Origin: Martelella alba
GTDB taxonomy: Bacteria > Pseudomonadota > Gammaproteobacteria > Enterobacterales > Enterobacteriaceae
NCBI RefSeq assembly: GCF_005217455.1
Contig: NZ_SZPQ01000041.1
Span: forward strand, 1 to 40,203
Direction of reading: 5' to 3'
DNA: 40,203 nucleotides
Shown: in pieces, positions 30,186 through 39,085 of the stretch
Numbering within the stretch: position 1 is the stretch's first letter
How the letters are laid out: every line of letters begins with the position of its first letter
Notes under the pieces: model-generated
Database searches by the model: none
What the model was told of the DNA's origin: nothing
What the model saw: the letters and a program-made list of their open reading frames with translations, nothing else
Position numbers and translations under genes: made by a program

Positions 30186-30324
30186 CTTAAAATATCTTGA
30201 TGGCGATATTGCTGTCCTGCGACGAGTCGGGACACACAAGGAAATCGACAGAAAACCTTAGTCCCAAAATTGTGCTATTTTGTACCAAAAATGATTAACA
30301 ATATGATAAGACAGTTTATTTACT

Positions 30325-30381
30325 CCGAAAAGACGTTTCGGCGGACATATGAAGATATGTCTGCCCTGATAATCTTTTCGG
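30325..30381 (+). ncRNA. Strongly folded leader RNA upstream of the Cys-rich gene
   Basis: Two nested stems: outer CCGAAAAGA (30325-30333) with TCTTTTCGG (30373-30381), inner GGCGGACATAT (30340-30350) with ATATGTCTGCC (30355-30365) around a GAAG tetraloop, one mismatch. An alternative hairpin CCGAAA/TTTCGG (30325-30341) competes with both. The purine SD (GGGGG, 30380-30384) begins within the 3' arm of the outer stem, seven bases from the ATG at 30391, so folding can limit translation. I match it to no known riboswitch class. Confidence 0.5.
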
Positions 30382-30390
30382 GGGTTGAAA

Positions 30391-30621
30391 ATGCAAACAA
30401 GAAACCGCGCATATCGACGTCACCATATGCGCCGATTGAAGAATAAACGTAGTCGATATTCTAATGCTGGATATCATCTATCGGTAGGGGTTACGCGCTA
30501 TTCTGTGGGTAGATGCTACACCACGCCATGCATGTGTTCGTGTTGGCTATGCGGCCATCAACGCCATCATTTCGGACCTAATATGCAAGAGCGCAGGGCA
30601 GAGTTGAAATATAAGGAATAA
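30391..30621 (+). CDS. Small basic Cys-rich (zinc-ribbon-like) protein
   Basis: A 76-residue protein. The N-terminal half is very basic (RNRAYRRHHMRRLKNKRSRY). The second half has Cys42, Cys47, Cys49, Cys51 and Cys54 in TTPCMCSCWLCGHQRHHFG, then MQERRAELKYKE. Small bacterial and phage proteins with a CSCxxCGxxRRxxG and QERR pattern are widespread but, as far as I know, uncharacterised. The motif suggests metal binding and the charge suggests RNA binding. The ATG at 30391 is preferred over TTG 30385. It is preceded by the folded leader. Confidence 0.7.
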   Translation: MQTRNRAYRRHHMRRLKNKRSRYSNAGYHLSVGVTRYSVGRCYTTPCMCSCWLCGHQRHHFGPNMQERRAELKYKE

Positions 30622-30673
30622 TTATGAATTACTTCGCGGAGGACATTTTTTAGGTAACTTATAGGAGCCTAAA

Positions 30674-30952
30674 ATGTCCATTAAGAACAGAGTCAAAGAC
30701 CGCATGGCAGACGGAAAGATGCGGCCGCTGTACCGGGGTGAGAACGGCGTGATGACCAGTGAGTTTATCCCTTACTCTCGTAGACCAGTCAACTACAGCA
30801 GCAGCCCAGGGTGGTGGATCAGCTTGTTCATGAGCAAGCCGCGCCGGCGCAAGAACAAAGCGTTATGCCTCGCTATCCTTCAGGGGCGCCGTGATTGGGA
30901 TGAAACGAGCTTCCCGCTCGGAAACAGCAAGCCGCACATCTATTACTGGTAA
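30674..30952 (+). CDS. Hypothetical moron protein (92 aa)
   Basis: A 92-residue basic protein (MSIKNRVKDRMADGKMRPLY, later YSSSPGWWISLFMSKPRRRK, ending SKPHIYYW). AGGAGC lies about 7 bases upstream. The Trp-rich middle could associate with membrane. Followed by a good terminator, so it closes this small transcript. No recognised family. Confidence 0.6.
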   Translation: MSIKNRVKDRMADGKMRPLYRGENGVMTSEFIPYSRRPVNYSSSPGWWISLFMSKPRRRKNKALCLAILQGRRDWDETSFPLGNSKPHIYYW

Positions 30953-30959
30953 CACCACA

Positions 30960-30981
30960 AACCTGCTCCGGCAGGTTTTTT
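30960..30981 (+). terminator. Intrinsic terminator in the moron block
   Basis: AACCTGC-TCCG-GCAGGTT hairpin with T-tract (TTTTTT). It separates the genes at 29134-30952 from the exported-protein gene, supporting independent transcription of these accessory units. Confidence 0.88.
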
Positions 30982-31051
30982 GTGCTCCATTGCGTTCCTT
31001 TGCGTCTCACCAGTGATATGCTGTTGCGAAATGTAACGGTGAGGGGTGGCG

Positions 31052-31654
31052 ATGAAAAGAATAGCGTTATTATTTGTTTTTATTACATATAGTCTATCGG
31101 CAGTTGCGGATAGTGACATTTTAGATGATTACATACCTGACAATTTATCTTCAATTCCTAAAGATGTATACGTTACGGCTCCAGTTAGTGCAGAAGAAGG
31201 GGCCGTAGGGACAAGTGACCAATTTGGATTGAAATTTGATAAATCAATATTTAAAAAATATCCAGATTTAAAAAAGATAAAGTTTGAACCTGATGAAAGC
31301 ATGAAGCAAGATCGAGAAAGTTTAAACATCTATAAAAATGGTTTTTATAGGGCGCTTTATTTCTCTAAGCTAATAAATATAATAAATGGTGAAACACTTT
31401 TCGATTTCATAACTAAATGTGGCGTATTGAATAAAACTGCTAGCATCGCTGATAGGGGTGAGGCTGACTCAAATCAATTTACAATACAATACTTCGTAAA
31501 TTTAAGAAGAGCTGATAATAATGAGATTGTCGGTGAGAGCATCTATTTTAATAGGGTTGGTAATAAATTTATTGCTGATAGAACCCCATTTGCATACTTT
31601 ATGATTTCAGATGAGAATTTCATGAAAACATTCGGACTAAAATGCAATAAATAA
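31052..31654 (+). CDS. Exported AT-rich moron protein
   Basis: A 200-residue protein with a Sec signal peptide (MKRIALLFVFITYSLSAVA, cleavage likely after residue 19). The mature protein is Lys/Asn/Ile-rich with two Cys (in KCGVLNK and GLKCNK) that could form a disulphide. ATG 31052 has GAGGGG 6 bases upstream; the GTG 31046 overlaps it. Base composition is clearly more AT-rich than in the flanking tail genes, a mark of recent acquisition. Candidate lysogenic-conversion product in the periplasm. No family recognised. Confidence 0.7.
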   Translation: MKRIALLFVFITYSLSAVADSDILDDYIPDNLSSIPKDVYVTAPVSAEEGAVGTSDQFGLKFDKSIFKKYPDLKKIKFEPDESMKQDRESLNIYKNGFYRALYFSKLINIINGETLFDFITKCGVLNKTASIADRGEADSNQFTIQYFVNLRRADNNEIVGESIYFNRVGNKFIADRTPFAYFMISDENFMKTFGLKCNK

Positions 31655-31724
31655 ACATTTAAATTAACTTCATAAACCCAATTAATTTATTGTGTTTTCT
31701 AATGTCAAAATTTCGGAGCTTTCA

Positions 31725-34019
31725 ATGGACGTTCAAGCCTATAACGTAGCCGTTCGTATTGCGATGAACGACCAGATAAGCCGCGCCTTAGCGGCTGTCA
31801 GCAAAGACGCGCTTAAACTGCATGAACGTTTTGAGCAGATCACGAAAGACATTAAAGGCATTACTACCGCAGCAAATAAAGCCGCCGAGGCTCTCAGTAA
31901 AATGACAAGGGCGGGTAATGGCCAGTTTTCTGGCGCTACTCGCGACGCCAGGGCATACGCTGACGCGATGAACAGCGCCGCAAGAAGTGCCGGAGCAGTG
32001 GCGAGAGCGCATCAAGAAGCCGGTAGAGGTATGGTCGCCGCACCTTTGCTGCTTGGCTATGCTGGCGGGGCAGTGGGGCGTTCATCATCTTATCCGATGG
32101 TTTCGTACAATGGTGGTGGAAATATCCCGTCACCCTTGCTGCTCGGGAATGGCGGCGGCGGCAATCGCGGCGGCAATGGTGCGGCCAATTTCGCCGGTAT
32201 CAACGGCTGGAATAACGGCGTGCCTCCTGGCGGATGGGGCCCCGGTGGAACCGGTGGTAATCCACCCCCTGGTGGCGCAGGTGGTAATGCTGGCGGTGGG
32301 CACGGCGGCCACGGAATGAGCTCTCATGATGCTGGCATGACGAATCTAATGACCGCTTATGCTGGATTCGAGTGGCTTAATTCAATCGCCGAAAAAGGGA
32401 CCGACTACGAGCGTGAACTTGCTCGTTTGCGTCAGATGGGGCTTGATTCGGCACAACTCAACGAAGCAAAACGATATGTTGACGCCCATCCTATTGCCAA
32501 CACATCACGCCTGGACCTAATGCGTATCTTCACTGATGCGCAGGGATCATTCCGTGAATCTGGCATGAAAGGTGGTAATGCGATGGACGCAGCTGAAATC
32601 ATGATGCCGATTTTAGCGAAATATGAAGTAGCGTCTGGTGCCCTGAGTGATTCATCAAAGGCTGCCGCTAACTATAATATGCGTAATCTCAACAAAATTG
32701 TTGAAATTATGGGTGGCCTTAGCGATACCAAAAAGGCGCAAGCAATTGTTGATGCTGTTTTTAAAGCTTCTCAGGCAAGCGGGCGTCTTGTCGATGAAAA
32801 CCAGCTAAAACAGTTTGTTGCTTATGGCAGCTCAGCAACGAACCATCAGGGTATCAGAGCAATAATGGGGGGATTAGAGCCGATCATTGCCGAAATGGGC
32901 GGCAGTACCACAGCGGTTGGTCTGCGTACCGCCTATACCCGTGTGAACGGGATGATGTCATTGCCTCCTAAACTTTTGCTACGGGAAATGAACCGTCTTG
33001 GAATGACGGACAAAACAGGGATGAAGCAAACTGATCGCCTGCATGAGTTGGAAGCAACTAACGTTGTAGGATATGCGGCCGAAATGATGAAGATTTATAG
33101 GGCGCATGGAATAACAAAAGACATCGATAGGGAAAGGGAAAACGCCATCATATTCGGCACGAACGGGGCTAAGATCTTTAACAGAATAATGGCCCAGATG
33201 GAGACTATCGATAAATCATTGGCCGCCTATGATGTTTCAAACGGGACAGATAAAACAATTTATGACCCAAACAACCATGTAATCTTGGCTAGGGCTGCGC
33301 TCGGTAAATCGTATGAAAATTTGGAGTTGGCACTTGCACAAAAAGGTGGCGTTCTTGAACGATTCACACATGGCATAGATATGTTATCGAACGGTATTGT
33401 AAAAATCACAAGTGCTATGGATGCACATCCGGAAATGACGCGTTATTTTACTGATGGAGCCATGATTGTTACTGGTTTGGCCGGCGCAAGCGGTGGGTTA
33501 TGGGTTCTAAACCATGCCGCTGGGGCCGTAATTAAACCATTAGGATTGGTTGGGCGGGTAGTTTTAAGCTTGACTGGAGCGAATTCATTACCTCTTCTGG
33601 CTACGACTCTTGGCGGGCTGCCCGCAGTTATAACAGGAATTCTGACTGCCATTGCCGCCTTCTCGTTTTATAAAGTATGGGATTGGTATAAAAATGGCGA
33701 AATGAATCAGAATTTCAATACCATGACATCCTCCGGAACAAAGGGAGCGTCCGGTTTTAATATTCATAATCCAACGGCGGCCGATGAATATCGCCATCTA
33801 ATAAATCCAAGCAGATACCCGGCTGCGCCCGTCCCTGGGAAAGCAGGGCAAACCATTCAAGTCAATAGCACTATCAATCTTGATGGCAAAAAGGTTGGTG
33901 AGGCGGTTACAAATCATCAAGCGAAAGAGGCAAACAAGCCGCAATCTGGTGTTTCTGGATTTGACAATTATTTATCTCCTCTTCTTTCTGGCATGAGTAG
34001 TTATCAATATTCGAGGTAA
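31725..34019 (+). CDS. Tape measure protein
   Basis: A 764-residue protein that sets tail length. ATG 31725 (MDVQAYNVAVRIAMNDQISR) has GGAG 7 bases upstream; the frame from 31692 lacks an SD. The N-terminal ~100 residues are helical, residues about 110-205 form a Gly/Asn-rich linker (GNGGGGNRGGNG, PPGGWGPGGTGGN), followed by a long helical body. Two hydrophobic segments near 585-660 (MIVTGLAGASGGLWVLNHAA and LPAVITGILTAIAAFSFY) could insert in the host membrane during DNA delivery. Confidence 0.9.
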   Translation: MDVQAYNVAVRIAMNDQISRALAAVSKDALKLHERFEQITKDIKGITTAANKAAEALSKMTRAGNGQFSGATRDARAYADAMNSAARSAGAVARAHQEAGRGMVAAPLLLGYAGGAVGRSSSYPMVSYNGGGNIPSPLLLGNGGGGNRGGNGAANFAGINGWNNGVPPGGWGPGGTGGNPPPGGAGGNAGGGHGGHGMSSHDAGMTNLMTAYAGFEWLNSIAEKGTDYERELARLRQMGLDSAQLNEAKRYVDAHPIANTSRLDLMRIFTDAQGSFRESGMKGGNAMDAAEIMMPILAKYEVASGALSDSSKAAANYNMRNLNKIVEIMGGLSDTKKAQAIVDAVFKASQASGRLVDENQLKQFVAYGSSATNHQGIRAIMGGLEPIIAEMGGSTTAVGLRTAYTRVNGMMSLPPKLLLREMNRLGMTDKTGMKQTDRLHELEATNVVGYAAEMMKIYRAHGITKDIDRERENAIIFGTNGAKIFNRIMAQMETIDKSLAAYDVSNGTDKTIYDPNNHVILARAALGKSYENLELALAQKGGVLERFTHGIDMLSNGIVKITSAMDAHPEMTRYFTDGAMIVTGLAGASGGLWVLNHAAGAVIKPLGLVGRVVLSLTGANSLPLLATTLGGLPAVITGILTAIAAFSFYKVWDWYKNGEMNQNFNTMTSSGTKGASGFNIHNPTAADEYRHLINPSRYPAAPVPGKAGQTIQVNSTINLDGKKVGEAVTNHQAKEANKPQSGVSGFDNYLSPLLSGMSSYQYSR

Positions 34020-34022
34020 CCA

Positions 34023-35027
34023 ATGAACACTTTGACCTCGCTGCTTGCCAATGCATCCGGCATCGTATCGTTCGGGACTCAGGTTACCATCGGCGGGATC
34101 ACGCTGGCCGGGTTTGAGATCCCCGAACGTATCGCGTTACCGGGCAAGCAGAAAGTCGTCATTCACCAGATGATCGGCGGCAAACGCGTTTTCGATGTGT
34201 TGGGTGTCGAATATGACGCTTTGACATGGTCGGGCATCATTAACGGCCCCAATGCGTCGAGCCGGGTGCAGTCGCTAGAGCTTATCCGGGACGCCGGTAA
34301 AGTCGTTACGCTGACCTGCGATGATTTCTCGTTTGACGGCATCATCACTTCATTCACCCCGGTATACGAATACGAATTCCGGCGCCCCTACAGCATCGAA
34401 ATGGCGGTACTGAAGCGCAACGATGCGCCCGTCAAGGTTGATGCTCTGACAGGTGCGTTAACCGGACTGGTGAATAGCGATGTGGGCCAAGCGCTGGGGT
34501 TGGCTGACGTGATTGATATCGACTCGGTAACGGCTGCGGTAAAGAAGGTGCAGAGCGTCGTCAGTACGGTCAGCGATTTTGCCCACGCCACGGTTTCAAC
34601 CATTCAGACCATTGTCGCGCCGATTGTGGCCGCACAAAATCTGGTGACGTCCTCGATTTCGTCGCTGGAAAGCAGTGCATTGCAAATCACGACATTGGGC
34701 GGTCTGGTGCCGGGGAACCCGATATCGAAAACCATCACCAACCTATTAACGCAGCGGGATTCACAAATTCAGCTTACCGGGCTCTATGCCCTCGGCAGTG
34801 TTCTGGGGCGGCTGTATAAAAACGTGAACTCCGGACAGACGGCTGACGGGGTGCAAACCATCACGCAATCCGGCGGCAGTTTATATCAGGTGGCGAGCGA
34901 TCAGTATGGCGACCCGTCGCTATGGACCAGTATCGCGGCCGCCAATGACCTGACGGACCCGCAACTGACCGGCATCAACACACTGACTATTCCGGCTAAC
35001 CCGGCGGCCACCACATCGAGCACCTAA
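34023..35027 (+). CDS. Baseplate/tail protein with C-terminal LysM-like domain
   Basis: A 334-residue protein. The N-terminal ~135 residues resemble the DNA-circulation/tail N-domain (FEIPERIALPGKQKVVIHQM, FDVLGVEYDALTWSGII). The middle is helical and repetitive. The last ~45 residues (GGSLYQVASDQYGDPSLWTS, then IAAANDLTDP and LTIP) form a LysM fold. In contractile phages such LysM proteins sit at the tube-hub junction. It follows the tape measure, as expected. Confidence 0.8.
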   Translation: MNTLTSLLANASGIVSFGTQVTIGGITLAGFEIPERIALPGKQKVVIHQMIGGKRVFDVLGVEYDALTWSGIINGPNASSRVQSLELIRDAGKVVTLTCDDFSFDGIITSFTPVYEYEFRRPYSIEMAVLKRNDAPVKVDALTGALTGLVNSDVGQALGLADVIDIDSVTAAVKKVQSVVSTVSDFAHATVSTIQTIVAPIVAAQNLVTSSISSLESSALQITTLGGLVPGNPISKTITNLLTQRDSQIQLTGLYALGSVLGRLYKNVNSGQTADGVQTITQSGGSLYQVASDQYGDPSLWTSIAAANDLTDPQLTGINTLTIPANPAATTSST

Positions 35028-36155
35028 ATGGATGTCAATAACCCGATCATTACCCCGAACGCCCGCCAAATCAGCGGGCGTTGTCTTTTGAATGGCACCG
35101 AGGTTCCGTTTGTCTCGTTCGATGTTGAAAGCAACGCATTCAAGGGGGCAGGGACATTTAACCTCACCCTGGCGACATCATCGCTTCCGTCAACGATGGG
35201 CTTATTAAACTGGTGGGCAGTCCAGACCACGATAAAAGTGGAGTTGAAAGTATCGATCACCACCCAGTCGGGAACGGACGAGAAAAGCCTCATTGTCGGC
35301 AATATCGATAACTGGCAGTACGACCCGGCGCGGTTTGAAATCACCTGCGATGGGCGCGACTTCACTGCACTGCTGATTGATGCCAAATCGGTCGGCGAGT
35401 CGTTTAAAAACTTCACATCGAGCCAAATTGCGACCCAATTAGCCACCCGAAACGGCTTAACGCCGGTGGTGACCGCGACAACCGGCAGATATGGGGAATT
35501 TTACCAGATTGACTCGGCGCATCTCACCGGTGAACAGACAGATTGGGACCTGATCACAACCCTGGCCGGTATCGAGGGATATCAGGTTTATGTCGATGGC
35601 TACAATCTCCATTTCGAGCCGGTGACAGACCCGAAAACCGCAAACAATTATGTGATCCGCTACCAGCCGCCGGGAATGCTGGCCTATCCGCAATGCAACA
35701 CTTCGGACGATTTGTCCTTTTCCAGGGCGCTGACCATTTCGAAGGGGGTCACCGTTCAGGTGTTGAGCTGGAACGCCAAGCGCAAATACAAGCAATTCGT
35801 CGCCAGCTATCCGAAATATGCCAAGGCCATTACGCCAGGGCAAAGCACGGCCAGGACGCAAGTTTATCGTGTTATTCGCAATGGATTGACGCCTGAAGCC
35901 GCATATGCAATGGCTCAATCGCTGTACAGCACTATCGTCCAGCATGAGATGAAAATGTCTTGCTCAACCGCCGGCGACAATTTACTGACGCCAACCACGA
36001 TGATCCGCGTAGAAGGGACGCAAAGCCCATTTGACCAGCTTTATTACTGCGATTCTGTCCGGCGCACACTGAACTGGGATAGCGGATACACCATGACGAT
36101 ATCAGCAAAAAATCACTCGCCGGCATTGAACATCGATCAGGAGTTGCCAGATTGA
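35028..36155 (+). CDS. Baseplate hub protein (Mu gp44/P2 gpD-like)
   Basis: A 375-residue hub that connects tube and spike. Beta-rich N-terminus (CLLNGTEVPFVSFDVESNAF), ITCDGRDFTALLIDAKS in the middle, and TTLAGIEGYQVYVDGYNLHF, typical of gp27-like folds. It directly follows the LysM protein and its stop overlaps the spike gene start. Confidence 0.88.
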   Translation: MDVNNPIITPNARQISGRCLLNGTEVPFVSFDVESNAFKGAGTFNLTLATSSLPSTMGLLNWWAVQTTIKVELKVSITTQSGTDEKSLIVGNIDNWQYDPARFEITCDGRDFTALLIDAKSVGESFKNFTSSQIATQLATRNGLTPVVTATTGRYGEFYQIDSAHLTGEQTDWDLITTLAGIEGYQVYVDGYNLHFEPVTDPKTANNYVIRYQPPGMLAYPQCNTSDDLSFSRALTISKGVTVQVLSWNAKRKYKQFVASYPKYAKAITPGQSTARTQVYRVIRNGLTPEAAYAMAQSLYSTIVQHEMKMSCSTAGDNLLTPTTMIRVEGTQSPFDQLYYCDSVRRTLNWDSGYTMTISAKNHSPALNIDQELPD

Positions 36156-36778
36156 GAGCACTACTCAACGCGATGACTCGCAATGCCGCTCAGGCACAAG
36201 CGGGAGTGGCGGGGCCACGCCAGGGCATTATTACCGCTTACGACCCTGACGTCTACGCTGTAAAAGTTCAGATTCAACCCACCGGGGAGGAAACTGGCTG
36301 GATCCCGCTTTCAACCGATTGGGTAGGCAATGGATGGGGATTAGCCGCGGGGCCAATGATTGGCGCTATCGTCGGGGTTGATTTTGACTCTGGACTGATG
36401 GGCGCGGGCATGGCGACGGGCCAGTATTACAATGACGTCGATCGCTGCCCTGGGCCGCCGTCCGGTGAATTCTGGCTCGTTCACAAAGATGGCGCATACA
36501 TCAAGCTCACCAACGATAAAAAGGTCACGATCGTCGATGGTGCGGGCTCATCGCTGGTCATGAATGGCGATACCACTGGCGAAATGTCATTCGCTGGCGG
36601 ACTGACCGTAAACGCCGATATGCAGATCAACGGAAACGTCACGGCATCGGGGGATATCTCCGACCAGAACGGAGAGAGAGGAACCGTACAGCATATCCGT
36701 GACGAATATAACGCCCATGGCCACCCTGGTGTGGAATCTGGCGACAGCACGACCGATACCCCGAACAATACCCTCTAA
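36152..36778 (+). CDS. Baseplate spike protein (gpV/Mu gp45-like)
   Basis: A 208-residue spike starting with TTG at 36152 (GGAG 9 bases upstream), overlapping the hub stop (TTGA). An OB-fold N-terminus (RQGIITAYDPDVYAVKVQIQ) leads to a beta-helix (LTVNADMQINGNVTASGD). The end contains NAHGHPGV, the His-x-His motif that binds iron at the spike tip in P2 gpV and Mu gp45 relatives. It punctures the outer membrane. Confidence 0.92.
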   Translation: MRALLNAMTRNAAQAQAGVAGPRQGIITAYDPDVYAVKVQIQPTGEETGWIPLSTDWVGNGWGLAAGPMIGAIVGVDFDSGLMGAGMATGQYYNDVDRCPGPPSGEFWLVHKDGAYIKLTNDKKVTIVDGAGSSLVMNGDTTGEMSFAGGLTVNADMQINGNVTASGDISDQNGERGTVQHIRDEYNAHGHPGVESGDSTTDTPNNTL

Positions 36779-36792
36779 TCTCGGACAACCCA

Positions 36793-37158
36793 ATGGATGA
36801 CCTTTATCACTATATCGGTAGCGATCTCAGCACATCGCCATCCGGTGACCTGCGCCCCGTATCCGACACCGAGAAGGGCAAGCAAAGAATTCTGAGGCGT
36901 TTACTGACAAACCCCGGGGATTACCTGTTTCACCCCGATTATGGGGCGGGCTTGGGGCAAAAAGTCGGTCAAAATCCCAATGTAGGCGAATGGACTGCGC
37001 TGATTAAGGGGCAAATGTTACTTGAGTCCTGCGTTGCCACCTCGCCGGCGCCAGTTATCACCCTCACCATTATCACCGGTGGCGTCAGCGTGAACATTTC
37101 CTACACCGACGCATTCACCAATCAGCCTGCAACTCTCTCTTTTGATGTCACGGAGTGA
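36793..37158 (+). CDS. Baseplate wedge protein (gpW/gp25-like)
   Basis: A 121-residue member of the GPW/gp25 family, recognised by KGKQRILRRLLTNPGDYLFHPDYGAGL. The family carries the conserved EPR-like core of the wedge and initiates sheath assembly. The start follows the spike after 14 bases. Confidence 0.9.
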   Translation: MDDLYHYIGSDLSTSPSGDLRPVSDTEKGKQRILRRLLTNPGDYLFHPDYGAGLGQKVGQNPNVGEWTALIKGQMLLESCVATSPAPVITLTIITGGVSVNISYTDAFTNQPATLSFDVTE

Positions 37159-38285
37159 TGATGGCGCTTAATATTAAAAGTTTCACAACGCTGGTCAGCG
37201 ATCAGGTAACCGCTATCCAGGCAGCCTACAAAGGCTTGGTCGATTTAACGATAGGGAGCCTTATCCGCTCCGTGGCGGAAAGTAACGCAAGTGTCGTTCA
37301 GTGGATGCAGCAGCTTATCGTTACTTTGCTTGTTACTACGCGAGCGGCCACGTGTTCAGGAACAGATCTCGATTCCTGGCTGGCTGATTATGGATTTACC
37401 CGGCTGTCCGCCGTTCAGGCTACAGGGGCCGTTACATTCTCGCGTTTCACTGCCACATATCAAGCCCTTGTCCCAGTCGGAACGACAGTTACCACGACTG
37501 ACGGATCGCAAACCTATACCGTCATAACCGACACGTCAAATCCGGCCTATGACGCGACGCAGCTCGGATATGTCATTGCCGCCGGCGTGCAAAGTATCAC
37601 CGTACCAATCCAAGCCAATACGGCCGGCACGGCGGCCAACGCTACCGCCGGCACTATCTCGGTTATCAGCGGTTCCATTTCCTACGTGGACACTGTGAAC
37701 AATGCCGATGCGCTGACGAATGGAGCTGAAGCTGAATCAGATGATGCGGCCAGAGCCCGATTTGTGCTTTGGGTCGCGTCTCTTTCAAAATCGACCAAAG
37801 CGGCCATCATCTACGCGCTGACCAGCATGCAGAGCGGCGTAACCTGTACGCTGACAGAAAACTATGATTACAGCGGCAATGCAAAACCGGGATATTTCTA
37901 TGCCGTGGTAAACGATGGATCCGGCGCGCCAAACAGCGATTTTCTTGCATCCGCGGCTAATGCGATTGATGTCGTGAGGGGGTTCACAATCAATTTTGGC
38001 GTGTTTGGGCCAACGCTCATTACCGCCAATGTATCAATGGTCATCACAACCAGTTCCGCAGCGACGCATTCGGATATCGTCGCCCTGGTCCAGGCTGCAA
38101 TTCAAAACTACATCTCAGGACTGACCCTTGGTGAATTACTTCCCTACACACAACTGGCAACGATTGCCTATGGGGCTAGCACCTATGTGACCAATGTCAG
38201 CAGCGTAACGCTGAATGGTGGAACATCAGATCTCGCGGCATCGGCCAAAGAGGTTATCAGCGTGGGTACAATCTCGGTGAGCTAA
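37158..38285 (+). CDS. Baseplate assembly protein J
   Basis: A 375-residue wedge protein of the P2 gpJ/Mu gp47 family: GLVDLTIGSLIRSVAESNAS near the N-terminus, DLDSWLADYGFTRLSA, SITVPIQANTAGTAANATAG, and ESDDAARARFVLWVASLSKS. GGAG precedes two adjacent ATGs (37158 and 37161), either of which may be used. It overlaps the wedge stop by one base. Confidence 0.92.
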   Translation: MMALNIKSFTTLVSDQVTAIQAAYKGLVDLTIGSLIRSVAESNASVVQWMQQLIVTLLVTTRAATCSGTDLDSWLADYGFTRLSAVQATGAVTFSRFTATYQALVPVGTTVTTTDGSQTYTVITDTSNPAYDATQLGYVIAAGVQSITVPIQANTAGTAANATAGTISVISGSISYVDTVNNADALTNGAEAESDDAARARFVLWVASLSKSTKAAIIYALTSMQSGVTCTLTENYDYSGNAKPGYFYAVVNDGSGAPNSDFLASAANAIDVVRGFTINFGVFGPTLITANVSMVITTSSAATHSDIVALVQAAIQNYISGLTLGELLPYTQLATIAYGASTYVTNVSSVTLNGGTSDLAASAKEVISVGTISVS

Positions 38286-38288
38286 ATC

Positions 38289-39014
38289 ATGACAGGTGAC
38301 CAATCAGACATGTATGCCCGTCTGCGGGCGTTGTTGCCCGCCGGATGGTTCGGGGATGACAATCCCATACTCGATGCGGTGCTGTATGGCTGCGCAAACT
38401 CGCTCTCCTGGGCGTACACGCTGTATGCCTATGCCGTTAGGCAGACCCGCATCAAAACGGCTACAGACGGCTTTCTGGACCTAATAGCGGCTGACTTTTT
38501 TGGGCAAGATGGGCTGCCCAGAGCCGCTAACCAGGGGGACGCGAGTTACCTCAACAAAATTGTCGTCAATATGTTTCGCGAGCGCGGGACCCGGAAATCT
38601 GTTTCCAGCGTTCTTTATGATCTCACCGGCCGTTATCCCCTTATCTTTGAGCCAGAACGGCCAGCGGATACAGGCGGCTATGGCGCTGGTGCAGGTTATC
38701 GTCTCGGCGGTGGGTATGGCTCCCTGCTCATGCCCTATCAGGCCTTTGTTACCGCTTATAGACCAGTAGGAACGGGGATCCCGAGCATTGCCGGTTACGG
38801 CATATCAACGAGCGGGTACAGCGTTGCCAACCAGGGTGAGTATGCATCACTGGATATGGTTCAAGGCGGTGTTACTGATACCGATATTTATGACGCAATT
38901 TCAAGCGTAAAAATGGAAGGAACTATTGCATGGACACGAATTCTCTCCAACCCTGAGCCTACGCCTACTCGAATTGGCGTGGATTACACAGTAGGCGAAT
39001 CAATAGTTTATTAA
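38289..39014 (+). CDS. Tail protein I (Mu gp48-like)
   Basis: A 241-residue protein of the gpI type: MYARLRALLPAGWFGDDNPI, then LIAADFFGQDG and RERGTRKSVSSVLYDLTG. It completes the wedge and links it to the fibres. A Gly/Tyr-rich segment (TGGYGAGAGYRLGGGYG) follows in residues about 129-146. It starts 3 bases after the J stop. Confidence 0.88.
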   Translation: MTGDQSDMYARLRALLPAGWFGDDNPILDAVLYGCANSLSWAYTLYAYAVRQTRIKTATDGFLDLIAADFFGQDGLPRAANQGDASYLNKIVVNMFRERGTRKSVSSVLYDLTGRYPLIFEPERPADTGGYGAGAGYRLGGGYGSLLMPYQAFVTAYRPVGTGIPSIAGYGISTSGYSVANQGEYASLDMVQGGVTDTDIYDAISSVKMEGTIAWTRILSNPEPTPTRIGVDYTVGESIVY

Positions 39015-39050
39015 TCCAGCACCGTACAAGCAGAAAATAAATTAACCATA

Positions 39051-39072
39051 CCCGGCCCCGCGCCGGGTTTTT
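39051..39072 (+). terminator. Terminator before the tail fibre gene
   Basis: CCCGGC-CCCGC-GCCGGG hairpin with TTTTT, identical over 22 bases to the minus-strand terminator at 6390-6411. It lies 14 bases before the fibre ATG and would lower fibre expression relative to baseplate proteins. Confidence 0.82.
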
Positions 39073-39085
39073 AATGGGAAAAAAC

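Noticed and set aside
35457-35945. Minus-strand 162-aa ORF
   Set aside because: Antisense to the hub gene, without SD or neighbours on that strand.
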